Below are positions 17,473-25,722 of a DNA stretch of 64,000 nt, piece by piece (the first letter of the stretch is position 1; each line of letters opens with the position of its first letter). The position numbers and the translations under genes were made by a program. The notes under the pieces are model-generated. The model was not told the DNA's origin and made no database searches. It was given only the letters and a program-made list of their open reading frames with translations. Source of the DNA: LMUY01 sp965198565 (lineage in GTDB: Bacteria > Pseudomonadota > Alphaproteobacteria > Acetobacterales > Acetobacteraceae); assembly GCA_965198565.1 (NCBI GenBank), contig OZ240665.1, positions 2,666,001 through 2,730,000 of the forward strand, written 5' to 3'.

Positions 17473-17511
17473 TAGCAAGAGCCATGCCCGATATAGCAAG
17501 AGCCATGCCCG
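17473..17511. repeat. Two-copy tandem repeat, 21-base period
   Basis: An 18-base unit (TAGCAAGAGCCATGCCCG) occurs at 17473-17490 and again at 17494-17511. It lies just upstream of the leftward binding-protein gene, in the 265-base gap before rtcB. It may be an operator pair or a simple duplication. The rest of that gap shows no gene. Confidence 0.6.
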
Positions 17512-17706
17512 CTTGCCGAACGGGTCGGGGGAGTGCTACCGGCGCTGCGGGGAACCTGACGCCGACCTCGTCCTCCTCGAGCATCTGCGGCTCGACGACG
17601 CATGCGTGCCGTGTCCGGCCTGCCGCTCGAGCGGACCGACTGCGCCCAGCCCCCGACTTCATCCGCGCCTAACTGACGCCTGACGTCCGACACCTGGAGT
17701 CTGATC

Positions 17707-19050
17707 ATGCGCCGCCCAAGTGCCTTCGAAGAGCGTGCCCGTGAGCTGGCGGTTGCCGCCGGGCTCGACCCCGACGCCCGCGTCGCCCGGCCCGGCGAGG
17801 CGGACGGCGGCCGCGGCTGGCCGGCCTGGTGCAGCTTCCGCGAGGCCGCGCGCGCCGAACGGAGCGCCGAGCGCATCGCTGCCGTCGAGCTGCCGCCGCA
17901 GTCCGCCGCCTACGCCCGCGCGCCGCTCACCGTGTTCGGCCCGCACGAGGAGGCGACGCTCGGCCAGATGCGCAACTGCATGGCCGTGGGCAATGTGGTC
18001 GCCGGCGTGGTCTGCGCCGACGGGCACTTGGGCTACGCGCAGCCGGTGGGCGGCGTGATCGCCTATGAGCGGCAGATCAGCATCTCCGGCGTCGGTTTCG
18101 ACATCGGCTGCGGAAACATGGCCGTCCGGCTAGACACGCCGTTCGCCGCCATCGCGGGTCGCGTGCCCGCCATCCTGGGCGACGTGCGCCGGGTCATCTC
18201 GTTCGGGGTCGGCCGCGCCAACGCCGAGCGGGTGCAGCACGCCCTGCTGGACGACGACGAGGCGTGGGCCGCCTCCGACATGGGCAGCTACCGCCAGAAG
18301 GCGGCGGCGCAGCTCGGCACGGTCGGGTCAGGCAACCACTACGTGGACCTGATGGTGGACGAGGCCGGCTTGGTCTGGATCGGCGTGCATTTCGGCAGCC
18401 GCGGACTGGGGCACACCAGCGCCACCCACTACCTGAGGGCGGCGGGCGGCAAGGACGGCATGCACGTGCCGCCCGCCGTGGTGGACGAGGCCAGCGAAGT
18501 GGGGCGCCGCTACATCGCCGCCATGGAACTCGCCGGGCGTTACTCATACGCCGGGCGGGAGTGGGTGGTGGAGCGCGTGCGCCAGATCATCGGCGGCGTG
18601 GTGACCGACATGGTGCACAACCACCACAACTACGCGTGGCGCGAGACGCATGCCGGGCGGGACCTGTGGGTGGTGCGCAAGGGCGCCACGCCGGCCTGGC
18701 CCGGTCAGCGCGGCTTCGTCGGCGGCTCCATGGGCGACGATGCCGTGATCGTCGAGGGGGTGGAAAGCCCGGCTTCGGCCGCGGCGCTGTACTCCACGGT
18801 GCACGGCGCCGGGCGGCTGTTCGGGCGCATGGCGGCCAAGCGGACCTTCACCCGGGCGCAGATGGACGCCTGGCTGACGGAGCGCGGCGTGCTGCTGTCC
18901 GGCGGCGACCTCGACGAAAGCCCGATGGCCTACCGCCGCCTGCCCGACGTGTTGGCCGAACACGCCGGCACCATCCGCGTGCTGCATACGCTGCGCCCGT
19001 TCGCGGTCGCGATGGCTGGGGAAGCGGAGTTCGACCCGTTCAAGGACTAA
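17707..19050 (+). CDS. rtcB: RtcB-family RNA ligase
   Basis: A 447-residue RtcB protein; the family joins RNA 2',3'-cyclic phosphate or 3'-phosphate ends to 5'-hydroxyl ends using GTP and Mn2+. Metal and guanylylation motifs are present: ADGHLGY, GVGFDIGCGN (Cys135), GTVGSGNHYVDL, HFGSRGLGH, MVHNHHNYAW, RKGATPA and the GMP-accepting HGAGR. A Shine-Dalgarno (GGAG) lies 7 bases before the ATG. It stands alone with no RtcA, archease or RtcR nearby, and is followed by a tRNA-Ser on the other strand. Confidence 0.9.
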   Translation: MRRPSAFEERARELAVAAGLDPDARVARPGEADGGRGWPAWCSFREAARAERSAERIAAVELPPQSAAYARAPLTVFGPHEEATLGQMRNCMAVGNVVAGVVCADGHLGYAQPVGGVIAYERQISISGVGFDIGCGNMAVRLDTPFAAIAGRVPAILGDVRRVISFGVGRANAERVQHALLDDDEAWAASDMGSYRQKAAAQLGTVGSGNHYVDLMVDEAGLVWIGVHFGSRGLGHTSATHYLRAAGGKDGMHVPPAVVDEASEVGRRYIAAMELAGRYSYAGREWVVERVRQIIGGVVTDMVHNHHNYAWRETHAGRDLWVVRKGATPAWPGQRGFVGGSMGDDAVIVEGVESPASAAALYSTVHGAGRLFGRMAAKRTFTRAQMDAWLTERGVLLSGGDLDESPMAYRRLPDVLAEHAGTIRVLHTLRPFAVAMAGEAEFDPFKD

Positions 19051-19079
19051 GGGCTTGTCCGGGCTGAACCCGAGATATC

Positions 19080-19169
19080 TGGCGGAGGGGGTGGGATTCG
19101 AACCCACGGTACGCTTGCACGTACAACAGTTTTCGAGACTGCCCCGATCGGCCACTCCGGCACCCCTCC
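19080..19169 (-). tRNA. tRNA-Ser (anticodon CGA)
   Basis: A 90-nt class II tRNA on the minus strand. The acceptor stem GGAGGGG pairs with CCCCTCC, followed by discriminator G and an encoded CCA. The anticodon arm is CAGT-CTCGAAA-ACTG, giving anticodon CGA (reads UCG). The T-arm is GTGGGTTCGAATCCCAC, and a long variable arm (GTACGTGCAAGCGTAC) is typical of serine tRNAs. No integrated element is attached to its 3' end. Confidence 0.96.
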
Positions 19170-19275
19170 GTGCGGCGGAGCTTTAACAACCTCGCCCCGC
19201 GCTGGCAAACGCCGATCCCACGGCTTGGCGGCACCAATCTTGCCTCGTCCGCCGCACCAAACCGGATGCACCCCC

Positions 19276-20574
19276 ATGCCCAAGCGCTTCCATCTCGCCT
19301 GGTTCTGCAACTTCAGCGCCGGGGAGTGGAACCACCCCTACGCCCCCGCCACCCCGCCGTGGGACGGCAAGTTCTACGTCGAAATGGCCCAGGCAATGGA
19401 GCGGGCCTGCTTCGACTACATCATGCTCGAAGACACGCTGATGGTCTCCGAAGCCTATCGCGGCACCGCCGAGGCCACCCTGAAACACGCGCTGCAAGCC
19501 CCCAAGCACGACCCGATGCCGCTCGCCGCCATGATCGCCGCCGCCACCAGCCGCATGGGCGTGGTGGCGACCATGAGCACCATGGCCTACCCGCCGTTCC
19601 TGCTGGCCCGCCTCTCCGCCACGCTCGACCACATCGCCGGCGGGCGGTTCGGCTGGAACATCGTGACCTCGGGGGAGGACGCGGCGGCGCAGAACTTCGG
19701 CATGGACGAGCTGCCCCCCCGCGGGCAGCGCTACGACATGGCCGACGAATACGTCGAACTGGTGTGCCGCCTGTTCGACTCCTGGGAGCCCGGCGCCGTG
19801 GTGATGGATCGCCCCAGCGGCACCTTCGCCGACCACACCAGGGTCAAGCCGATCCATTTCGAGGGCCGCTTCTTCAAGTGCCGCGGGCCGCTCAATACGG
19901 TACCGTCACCGCAAGGCCGCCCGACCTTCGTGCAGGCGGGGGGCTCGCCGCGCGGGCGGGAGTTCGCCGCCCGGACCGCCGACAGCATCATCGCCACCGC
20001 CAATGGCTATGCCGGCATGAAGGCCTATCGCGACGACGTGCGCGCGCGGGCCGCCGCCGCCGGGCGCAACCCAGACGATATCAAGGTGCTGTTCCTGGTC
20101 TATCCGGTGATCGCCGAGACCAACGCGGAGGCCTGGGCCAAGCACCGCCGCATGGTGGACAGCCCGGCCTTCATCGAGTCCGCCCTGGCGGCGATCGGCA
20201 CCGTGACCGACATCGATTTCTCCCAGTTCGACCTCGACCAGGAGCTGCCGCCGCTCACCACCAACGGCGAGCAGGGTTCGCTCGACAAGTTCGCGCAATG
20301 GGGCAGCGGCAAGACGTTGCGCCAGCTCACGGCCGAGCGGTTCGAGAGCGGCTTGCAGTTGATCGGCACGCCGGACGAGGTGGCGGACAAGATGGGCGAG
20401 GCGATGGCGGCGATCGGCGGCGACGGCTTTCTGGTGAGCACGCCGTTTCAACGCTCCAGCCGGTTGCGGGTGGTGGAGATCACCGAGGGGCTGGTGCCGG
20501 CGCTGCAGCGGCGCGGGCTGGTGCGGACGCGCTATGAGGGCAGCACGCTGCGCGAGGTGTTGCGGGAGTTCTGA
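19276..20574 (+). CDS. LLM-class flavin-dependent monooxygenase (NtaA/SnaA/DszA type)
   Basis: About 432 residues of the bacterial luciferase-like fold, NtaA/SnaA/DszA branch. These enzymes use reduced FMN to oxidise substrates such as nitrilotriacetate or sulfur compounds. Typical features are the FYVEMAQAMERACFDYIMLED block, GRFGWNIVTS, EYVELVCRLFDSW and PTFVQAGGSPRGREFAA. ATG 19276 (MPKRFHLAWF) fits the family start; an open extension of 17 codons does not. Two amino-acid-type ABC permease genes follow on the same strand, suggesting uptake and oxidation of one compound. Confidence 0.9.
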   Translation: MPKRFHLAWFCNFSAGEWNHPYAPATPPWDGKFYVEMAQAMERACFDYIMLEDTLMVSEAYRGTAEATLKHALQAPKHDPMPLAAMIAAATSRMGVVATMSTMAYPPFLLARLSATLDHIAGGRFGWNIVTSGEDAAAQNFGMDELPPRGQRYDMADEYVELVCRLFDSWEPGAVVMDRPSGTFADHTRVKPIHFEGRFFKCRGPLNTVPSPQGRPTFVQAGGSPRGREFAARTADSIIATANGYAGMKAYRDDVRARAAAAGRNPDDIKVLFLVYPVIAETNAEAWAKHRRMVDSPAFIESALAAIGTVTDIDFSQFDLDQELPPLTTNGEQGSLDKFAQWGSGKTLRQLTAERFESGLQLIGTPDEVADKMGEAMAAIGGDGFLVSTPFQRSSRLRVVEITEGLVPALQRRGLVRTRYEGSTLREVLREF

Positions 20575-20597
20575 CCCATTGGCACGCCGCTTGCTGG

Positions 20598-20633
20598 CCC
20601 TCACCCCGACCCTCTCCCAGAGGGAGAGGGAGA
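20598..20633. repeat. Palindromic REP-like element, copy 2
   Basis: CCTCACCCCGACC flank followed by CTCTCCCAGAGGGAGAGGG. It lies in the 109-base gap between the monooxygenase and the first permease and is open in the permease frame, where it would falsely lengthen that protein. Confidence 0.75.
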
Positions 20634-20683
20634 TGAGGAGGACCTTCTCGAGGGAGGGGCCCACCGACCGGAGGCTGCATCGC

Positions 20684-21385
20684 ATGACTTCGTTGTCCCT
20701 GCTGTTCGGTGCAAATGGCTGGGCGCCGCTGCTGCTGCAGGGCGCCACCATCACTGCGCTGCTCGCGCTCAGCACCGTGCCGCTGGCCTTCGGCGTCGGG
20801 CTGATACTGGCCCTGGCGCGGCAATCGCCCTGGCGCGCACTGCGGGCCAGCGGCGAGGCCTACACCACATTCTTCCGCGGCATCCCCGACCTGCTCGCCC
20901 TTTTCATCGTCTATTTCGGCCTGCAAGCCCTGATCGACCGGCTCAGCCGAGCCCTGGCGCTGCACAGCCATATCGAGGTCAGCGCCTTCCTCTCCGGCGT
21001 CATCGCGCTCAGCGCCGTCGCGGCCGCCTTTTCCAGCGAGGTCTGGCTCGCCGCCTTCACCGCCGTGCCGCGCACCCAGTCCGAGGCGGCGCGCTCGCTC
21101 GGTTTGACCCGGCGGCACACCTTCACCCTCGTCGTGCTGCCGCAACTGGCCCGCGTGGCGCTGCCGGGCCTGGGCAACGTCTGGACCATCCTGCTGAAGG
21201 ACACGTCGCTGGTCTCCACCCTGGCGGTGATGGACCTGCTGCGCGCCGCGTCGGAAGCGGCCAAGAACACGCATGACCCGCTGCTGTTCTACGGCGCGGC
21301 GGCGGCGGCCTATCTCGTGATCAGCATCGTCTCCACCGGCGGCCAGGCCCTGCTCGAGCGCCGCTTCGCCCGCGGGTATGCCTGA
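20684..21385 (+). CDS. Amino-acid-type ABC transporter permease
   Basis: A 233-residue HisM/HisQ-family permease. It shows YTTFFRGIPDLLALFIVYFGLQ and the coupling loop RTQSEAARSLGLTRRHTFTLVVLPQL. ATG 20684 is preceded by GGAGG and avoids the upstream open frame that runs through the repeat at 20598-20633. The stop overlaps the next permease start (TGATG). No ATPase or binding protein for this pair is in the immediate neighbourhood. Confidence 0.9.
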   Translation: MTSLSLLFGANGWAPLLLQGATITALLALSTVPLAFGVGLILALARQSPWRALRASGEAYTTFFRGIPDLLALFIVYFGLQALIDRLSRALALHSHIEVSAFLSGVIALSAVAAAFSSEVWLAAFTAVPRTQSEAARSLGLTRRHTFTLVVLPQLARVALPGLGNVWTILLKDTSLVSTLAVMDLLRAASEAAKNTHDPLLFYGAAAAAYLVISIVSTGGQALLERRFARGYA

Positions 21386-22176
21386 TGCACGGGTTGCTGA
21401 GCTTCCTGATCAACCCGGAACTGCTGGACGAATACAGCTGGCGCCTGATCGCCGGCGTGCAGGTGACGGCCGAGGTGGTGGCGCTGTCGTGTTCGATCGG
21501 CTTCGTGCTGGCATGGCCGCTGTGCTGGGCACGGGGCTCCCGCTTCAAGCTGCTGTCCTGGGCGGTGATCGGCTACGTCACCGTGTTCCGCGGTACGCCG
21601 CTGCTGTGCCAGCTCTACCTGGTTTACTACGGCGGGGGCGAGCTGCGCCCGGCGCTGGCTTCGGTGGGGCTGTGGACGTTCTTCCGGGACGCGTTCTTCT
21701 GCTGCATCTTCGCCTTCAGCCTGAACACGGGAGCGTATCAGTCGGAAATCCTGCGCGGCGCCATCGCCTCGGTGCCGAAGGGACAGCGCGAGGCCGCCGC
21801 GGCGCTCGGGCTCTCCCGGTGGCAGATCGGCCGCCGGGTGATCTTTCCGCAGGCGTTTGTGGTGGCGCTGCGCCCGCTCGGCAACGAATTGGTCAGCATG
21901 ATCAAGGCAAGCGCGCTGGCCGCCATCGTCACCTTGCTGGACTTGATGGGGCAGACCCGCTTCGTGTTCGCCCGCACCTTCGATTTTTCGATCTATCTCT
22001 ATGCGGCCGTCATCTATTTGGCCGTAGTGGAGGCGATCCGGCGGGTGTGGCTGCTCATCGAGCACCGCGCGTCCGCGCATTTGCGGACGACCGCACCGCA
22101 GCGCGCCGCCTTGGCGCCGGCCGAGCCGGGCCGCGAGGACACCATGGCCGAGCCCGCTTTGGTCGAGGCCCGGTAG
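21385..22176 (+). CDS. Amino-acid-type ABC transporter permease
   Basis: A 263-residue permease pairing with the previous gene. It contains TVFRGTPLLCQLYLVYY and the coupling loop KGQREAAAALGLSRWQIGRRVIFPQA. The C-terminal 30 residues are a hydrophilic extension (TTAPQRAALAPAEPGRED). It is the last gene of the monooxygenase-permease unit and is followed immediately by a palindromic repeat. Confidence 0.9.
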   Translation: MHGLLSFLINPELLDEYSWRLIAGVQVTAEVVALSCSIGFVLAWPLCWARGSRFKLLSWAVIGYVTVFRGTPLLCQLYLVYYGGGELRPALASVGLWTFFRDAFFCCIFAFSLNTGAYQSEILRGAIASVPKGQREAAAALGLSRWQIGRRVIFPQAFVVALRPLGNELVSMIKASALAAIVTLLDLMGQTRFVFARTFDFSIYLYAAVIYLAVVEAIRRVWLLIEHRASAHLRTTAPQRAALAPAEPGREDTMAEPALVEAR

Positions 22177-22180
22177 TCGT

Positions 22181-22215
22181 AGCTCCCTCTCCCGTCCTTC
22201 GCGGGAGAGGGAGCT
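22181..22215. repeat. Palindromic REP-like element, copy 3
   Basis: A 14-base perfect stem AGCTCCCTCTCCCG / CGGGAGAGGGAGCT with a 7-base loop, right after the permease stop at 22176. It may end transcription of the monooxygenase operon. Confidence 0.75.
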
Positions 22216-22428
22216 AGGCTTCGGCGCGCGCAAGTCTGGGCATGACAAGAGCGGGCGGTTTGGCTCGCCCGGTGCGATAGCCCCGCGCGCGCGGGCAGGC
22301 AGGCAGCCCTGCTCGCGGGCGCTTGAACGCCGCCATGGCAACTGCCAGCGCCGGTTCGCGTGAATGTATCAATCATTCACATTGGCCCGCTCCATCGGTC
22401 CAGAGAGCACCGGCTCCAGGGGACGTCC

Positions 22429-23808
22429 ATGCAACGACACGATGAGCAACGACACGATGGCGACGACCCAGACGAACTCGTCCTGCCGCTCTCGGCCGAG
22501 GTGCTGACGGTCAGCAAGCGGGTGACCGGCGAACGCGTGTCGGTGCGGCGCGAAACCCGGACCCGTGAGGCGACCGTCGATGAACTCCTGACCGATGAGA
22601 CGGTTGTGGTCGAGCGTGTGCCGATCGGTCGTTACGTCGACGCGGTGCCGGCCGTACGTGAGGAGGGCGACTGCACCATCCTTCCGGTGGTGGAGGAAGT
22701 CGCTGTCGTCGTCCGCCGTCTTTTGCTGCGCGAGGAGGTCTGGCTGCGCCGGGTCAGGACCTCGCGCCACCATGTCGAAACGGTAACGCTGCGCGAGCAG
22801 CAGGCCGTTATCGCCCGCGCGCCACTGGATGTGGCCGCGGACTCTGTCCCGTTTCGTGAACCGGGGCCTGTTTCGCAAACGCCGTTCGCTATCAACGCTT
22901 CCAGGAGAATGCCAGTGAGTGAAGAAACCATTGTTGCCGTGTTCGACACCGTCGCCCATGCCGACGCCGCCGTGGCGGATCTAAAGACGGCCCGCGTGCC
23001 CGAGAGCGCCATCACCCGCCACGCCAGCGAGGCGTCGGGCGCAACAGGGGCGACCGTCGGCACGACCCCGGGGTCTGCGCGGGACGAGGGCTTTTGGTCC
23101 TCGCTGTTTGGCGGCACCACGACCGACGAACAAGTCTATGACCACAGCGTGACGACGGGTGGTTCCGTCGTTGTCGTCAAGACGCCGACCGAGCAGGCGG
23201 ACTCCGTTGCGACGATCCTCGAGCGGCATAGCCCGATCGATCTCGACGAGCGGGCCGGCAGCTATGGCTACAGCACGCAGGCGGCCGGCACCTCCGCCGG
23301 GATGGCGGCGACCGCAACCACGGCCACCAGCTCCTATGCCGCCGGCACCTCGGCCACGGACCGCGTGGGGACGACGGCAGGCACGGAGGCAGAAGGCGGC
23401 GTGTTGCGGCTCTCCGAGGAAAGCCTCGCCGTGGGCAAGCGCCTGGTCAATCGCGGTGGCACGCGCATCCGCCGCTATGTGGTGGAGCACGCCGCAGAAG
23501 CGGACGTCACGTTGCGCACCGAGAGCATCCAGGTTGAGCGCCGGCCCGTGACCGACGCGACGGCATCGACTGCCGATTTCACCGACAAGACGATCGAGAT
23601 GACGGCGACCGCTGAAGAGGCGGTGGTCGGCAAGACGAGTCGGGTGGTCGAGGAGGTTTCCCTGCGCAAGGAGGCGAGCGACCGGACCGAGACTGTCCGC
23701 GACACGGTGCGCCGCCAGGAGGTCGAGGTCGAGCAGGTGCCCGGCACCGAGACCACCACGACCGACACGACCGCCATCCCGCCCGCCAACCGCACCACGC
23801 CTCGGTAA
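22429..23808 (+). CDS. DUF2382 (YsnF/AvaK) stress protein, double-domain fusion
   Basis: About 459 residues. Two DUF2382-type segments are visible. The first (about 18-125: LPLSAEVLTVSKRVTGERVSVRRET... VVVERVPIG...) is followed by a general-stress-protein 17M/YflT-like segment (about 165-260: EETIVAVFDTVAHADAAVADL) and an Ala/Thr/Ser-rich linker. The second DUF2382 (about 325-440: LRLSEESLAVGKRLVNRGGTRIRRYVVE... VVGKTSRVVEEVSLRKE) ends in a Thr-rich tail. The middle begins at an AGGAGA-ATG (22902-22912) that looks like an original gene start, so two genes seem fused in frame. ATG 22429 has AGGGGA ahead of it. Function is linked to stress in the family; no activity is known. Confidence 0.8.
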   Translation: MQRHDEQRHDGDDPDELVLPLSAEVLTVSKRVTGERVSVRRETRTREATVDELLTDETVVVERVPIGRYVDAVPAVREEGDCTILPVVEEVAVVVRRLLLREEVWLRRVRTSRHHVETVTLREQQAVIARAPLDVAADSVPFREPGPVSQTPFAINASRRMPVSEETIVAVFDTVAHADAAVADLKTARVPESAITRHASEASGATGATVGTTPGSARDEGFWSSLFGGTTTDEQVYDHSVTTGGSVVVVKTPTEQADSVATILERHSPIDLDERAGSYGYSTQAAGTSAGMAATATTATSSYAAGTSATDRVGTTAGTEAEGGVLRLSEESLAVGKRLVNRGGTRIRRYVVEHAAEADVTLRTESIQVERRPVTDATASTADFTDKTIEMTATAEEAVVGKTSRVVEEVSLRKEASDRTETVRDTVRRQEVEVEQVPGTETTTTDTTAIPPANRTTPR

Positions 23809-23913
23809 TTGCAACGGCCCGGGAGCGCGCTGCTTCCGGGCCACTGCCTGCTACACTCTCGTCATGCCAAGCCTTGAGCCTGGCATCCACGGAGTGCCGA
23901 CGTGACCAGCCGA

Positions 23914-25305
23914 CTACGGTGCCATGCCAAGCCCAAGCGCTTGGCCCATCTCGCGGATCGCCTCGATCTTCGCCGCGAACGCCGACCAGTCGTCCCGCTC
24001 GGCGATCGGCGCCCAGATCGCTTCCACCTCCTCGATCAGCAATGTGCAAGGCGTCTCCCGCTGGAAGTAAGCGTGGGACGGCCGCCCTGGGCACGTGTAG
24101 TCGGCGAGCGCCGTGCGGGCTGGTGCGAAGGCCTCGCCAAATTGGGCCCCCCAGTCACCCCCGCACGCATCGAAGAAAGCCTGCTCGAACGGCATCTGGC
24201 TCTCCGCCAACCCCGCCCACCAGCTTTGCGCCAGCGCCGCGTCCGCCTCCGTCCCCGCTGGCGTCAGCCCGAGACGGCGGATGGTCGCCTGGTCGTATTC
24301 CGCGCGGAAGGCGGGACCGAACTCCTCCAAGACGGCAATCAGCGCGTCCTTGCCGGCGAACGGCAGCAGGCATTCGGCGAGTCGGGTGAGGTTCCACTGC
24401 AGGGTCTCGGGCTGCCGGCCATAGGCGTAGAGCCCGGTCTCGTCGAAATAGGCGGCGGTGAATGCCGGGTCGTAGGTCGGCAGCCAGCGCCACGGGCCAT
24501 AGTCGAAGCTTTCGCCCGTGATGTTGATGTTGTCCGTGTTCAGCACGCCATGCACGAAGCCCGCCGCCATCCACTGGCCGCCGAGCCGCGCGACCCGGCG
24601 GCAGACCTCGGCCAAGAACGCCGCCGCCCGCTCGGCCAGGTCGTCCCGCCAGGCCTCGGGCAGGTAGGTCCGCACGGCGTAATCCAGCAGCCGCTCCAGC
24701 GCCGCCTGGTCGCCGAGCACCGCCTGGCGCTGGAACGAGCCGATGCGGATATGGCCGTGGCTGAGGCGCACCAGCACGGCGCTGCGGGTCGGCGCCGGCT
24801 CGTCGTAGCGCACCAACTCCTCGCCGGTTTCCACCAGGCTGAGCGACTTGGAGGTGTAGACGCCCTGCGCCTCGAGCATTTCCGTCGCCAGCACCTCGCG
24901 CACGCCGCCCTTCAGCGTCAGCCGCCCGTCGCCGGAGCGCGACCAGGGCGTGGTGCCGCTGCCTTTGGTGCCGAGGTCCAGCAGCCGGCCGTCCACCAGG
25001 TCGTGCATCTGGGCGTAGAGGAAGCCGCGCCCGTCGCCCAGTTCGGGGTTGTAGTTGCGGAATTGGTGCCCGTGGTAGCGCAGCGCGAGCGGGGCGGGGT
25101 GGCTGCCCGGCAGCGGCTGAAAGCGGGCCATGCAGTCCAGCCACTCGGCCTCGCTCAGGCCCTGCAGCCCGATGCGGCCGGCCCAGCGCTGGTCGCGATG
25201 GCGCAGGATGGCCTGTGGGAAGGCGGCGGGCGCCACCACGTCGTAGAAGGCGTCCCCGAGCGCCGCGTGGGCTGTCGAGGGACGGAAGCCGGGTCCGATC
25301 GGCAT
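23914..25305 (-). CDS. selO: Protein adenylyltransferase SelO (YdiU/UPF0061)
   Basis: About 463 residues of the SelO pseudokinase family, which transfers AMP from ATP to protein Ser/Thr/Tyr and is linked to oxidative-stress responses. Signature segments are LRYHGHQFRNYNPELGDGRG, DLGTKGSGTTPWSRSGDGRLTLKGGVRE, EETGEELVRYD-like LVETGEELVR and HGVLNTDNINITGESFDYGPW. ATG 25305 (MPIGPGF) has GGAGG six bases upstream and is preferred to an upstream ATG 15 codons earlier. Bacterial forms commonly end CxxU/CxxC; here the C-terminus (GQALGLGMAP) has no cysteine pair. Confidence 0.93.
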   Translation of the reverse strand: MPIGPGFRPSTAHAALGDAFYDVVAPAAFPQAILRHRDQRWAGRIGLQGLSEAEWLDCMARFQPLPGSHPAPLALRYHGHQFRNYNPELGDGRGFLYAQMHDLVDGRLLDLGTKGSGTTPWSRSGDGRLTLKGGVREVLATEMLEAQGVYTSKSLSLVETGEELVRYDEPAPTRSAVLVRLSHGHIRIGSFQRQAVLGDQAALERLLDYAVRTYLPEAWRDDLAERAAAFLAEVCRRVARLGGQWMAAGFVHGVLNTDNINITGESFDYGPWRWLPTYDPAFTAAYFDETGLYAYGRQPETLQWNLTRLAECLLPFAGKDALIAVLEEFGPAFRAEYDQATIRRLGLTPAGTEADAALAQSWWAGLAESQMPFEQAFFDACGGDWGAQFGEAFAPARTALADYTCPGRPSHAYFQRETPCTLLIEEVEAIWAPIAERDDWSAFAAKIEAIREMGQALGLGMAP

Positions 25306-25396
25306 GGAGAGCCTCCGTCTGGGTGTTGGATAGAGAACCGATGCATCCAACCGACTTGCGCAGCCAGCAGTTTCGTCGTCGTCCAGCCTGAAAATA

Positions 25397-25540
25397 TCTC
25401 CTTCTCGCGCGCGGGAGAGGGTCGGGGTGAGGGTGCGAGGGCCGCGATCCCTGGAAGCAATGGATCGATTTCGCTGGATTATACATGCCCAAAGAGGCCC
25501 TCACCCCGACCCTCTCCCGTGAAGGACGGGAGAGGGAGAG
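25397..25540. repeat. Inverted pair of REP-like palindromes (copies 4 and 5)
   Basis: Copy 4 (25397-25434) reads stem then GGTCGGGGTGAGGG; copy 5 (25498-25540) reads CCCTCACCCCGACC then stem with GTGAAGGAC loop. The two face each other across about 63 bases, a BIME-like arrangement, in the 417-base gap between selO and the histidine kinase. No gene is visible in that gap. Confidence 0.75.
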
Positions 25541-25620
25541 AATGCTTCTCTACCGCGTGCGCGGATGGAGACTATGTGTGTGATCCAGCGTCCACGGCGA
25601 GCGACGGAAGAGAACGGCGT

Positions 25621-25662
25621 TAGAGCATGATTGCTTCTGATAGGCGAAGCAATCATGCTCTA
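25621..25662. repeat. Perfect 17-bp hairpin
   Basis: TAGAGCATGATTGCTTC pairs exactly with GAAGCAATCATGCTCTA across an 8-base loop. It lies downstream of the leftward histidine kinase stop (25723) and 29 bases from the next hairpin. It resembles a dispersed intergenic element or part of a tandem terminator. Confidence 0.75.
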
Positions 25663-25687
25663 ACTCTTTGTTTGAGAGGCTGATTCA

Positions 25688-25714
25688 CGCATCAGGTTGT
25701 TTCAACCTGATGCG
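25688..25714 (-). terminator. Hairpin after the histidine kinase, possible terminator
   Basis: CGCATCAGGTTG and CAACCTGATGCG form a perfect 12-bp stem with a TTT loop, 9 bases past the kinase stop codon on the minus strand. There is no clear U-tract, so Rho-independent termination is uncertain; a repeat element is the alternative. Confidence 0.5.
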
Positions 25715-25722
25715 ATCAGGCT

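Noticed and set aside
19080..19169. tRNA-Ser as an attachment site for an integrated element
   Set aside because: No integrase and no repeat of the tRNA 3' end nearby; flanking genes look chromosomal.
20534..20683. N-terminal extension of the first permease after the monooxygenase
   Set aside because: Overlaps the monooxygenase end and reads through repeat copy 2; GGAGG before ATG 20684 supports the shorter form.
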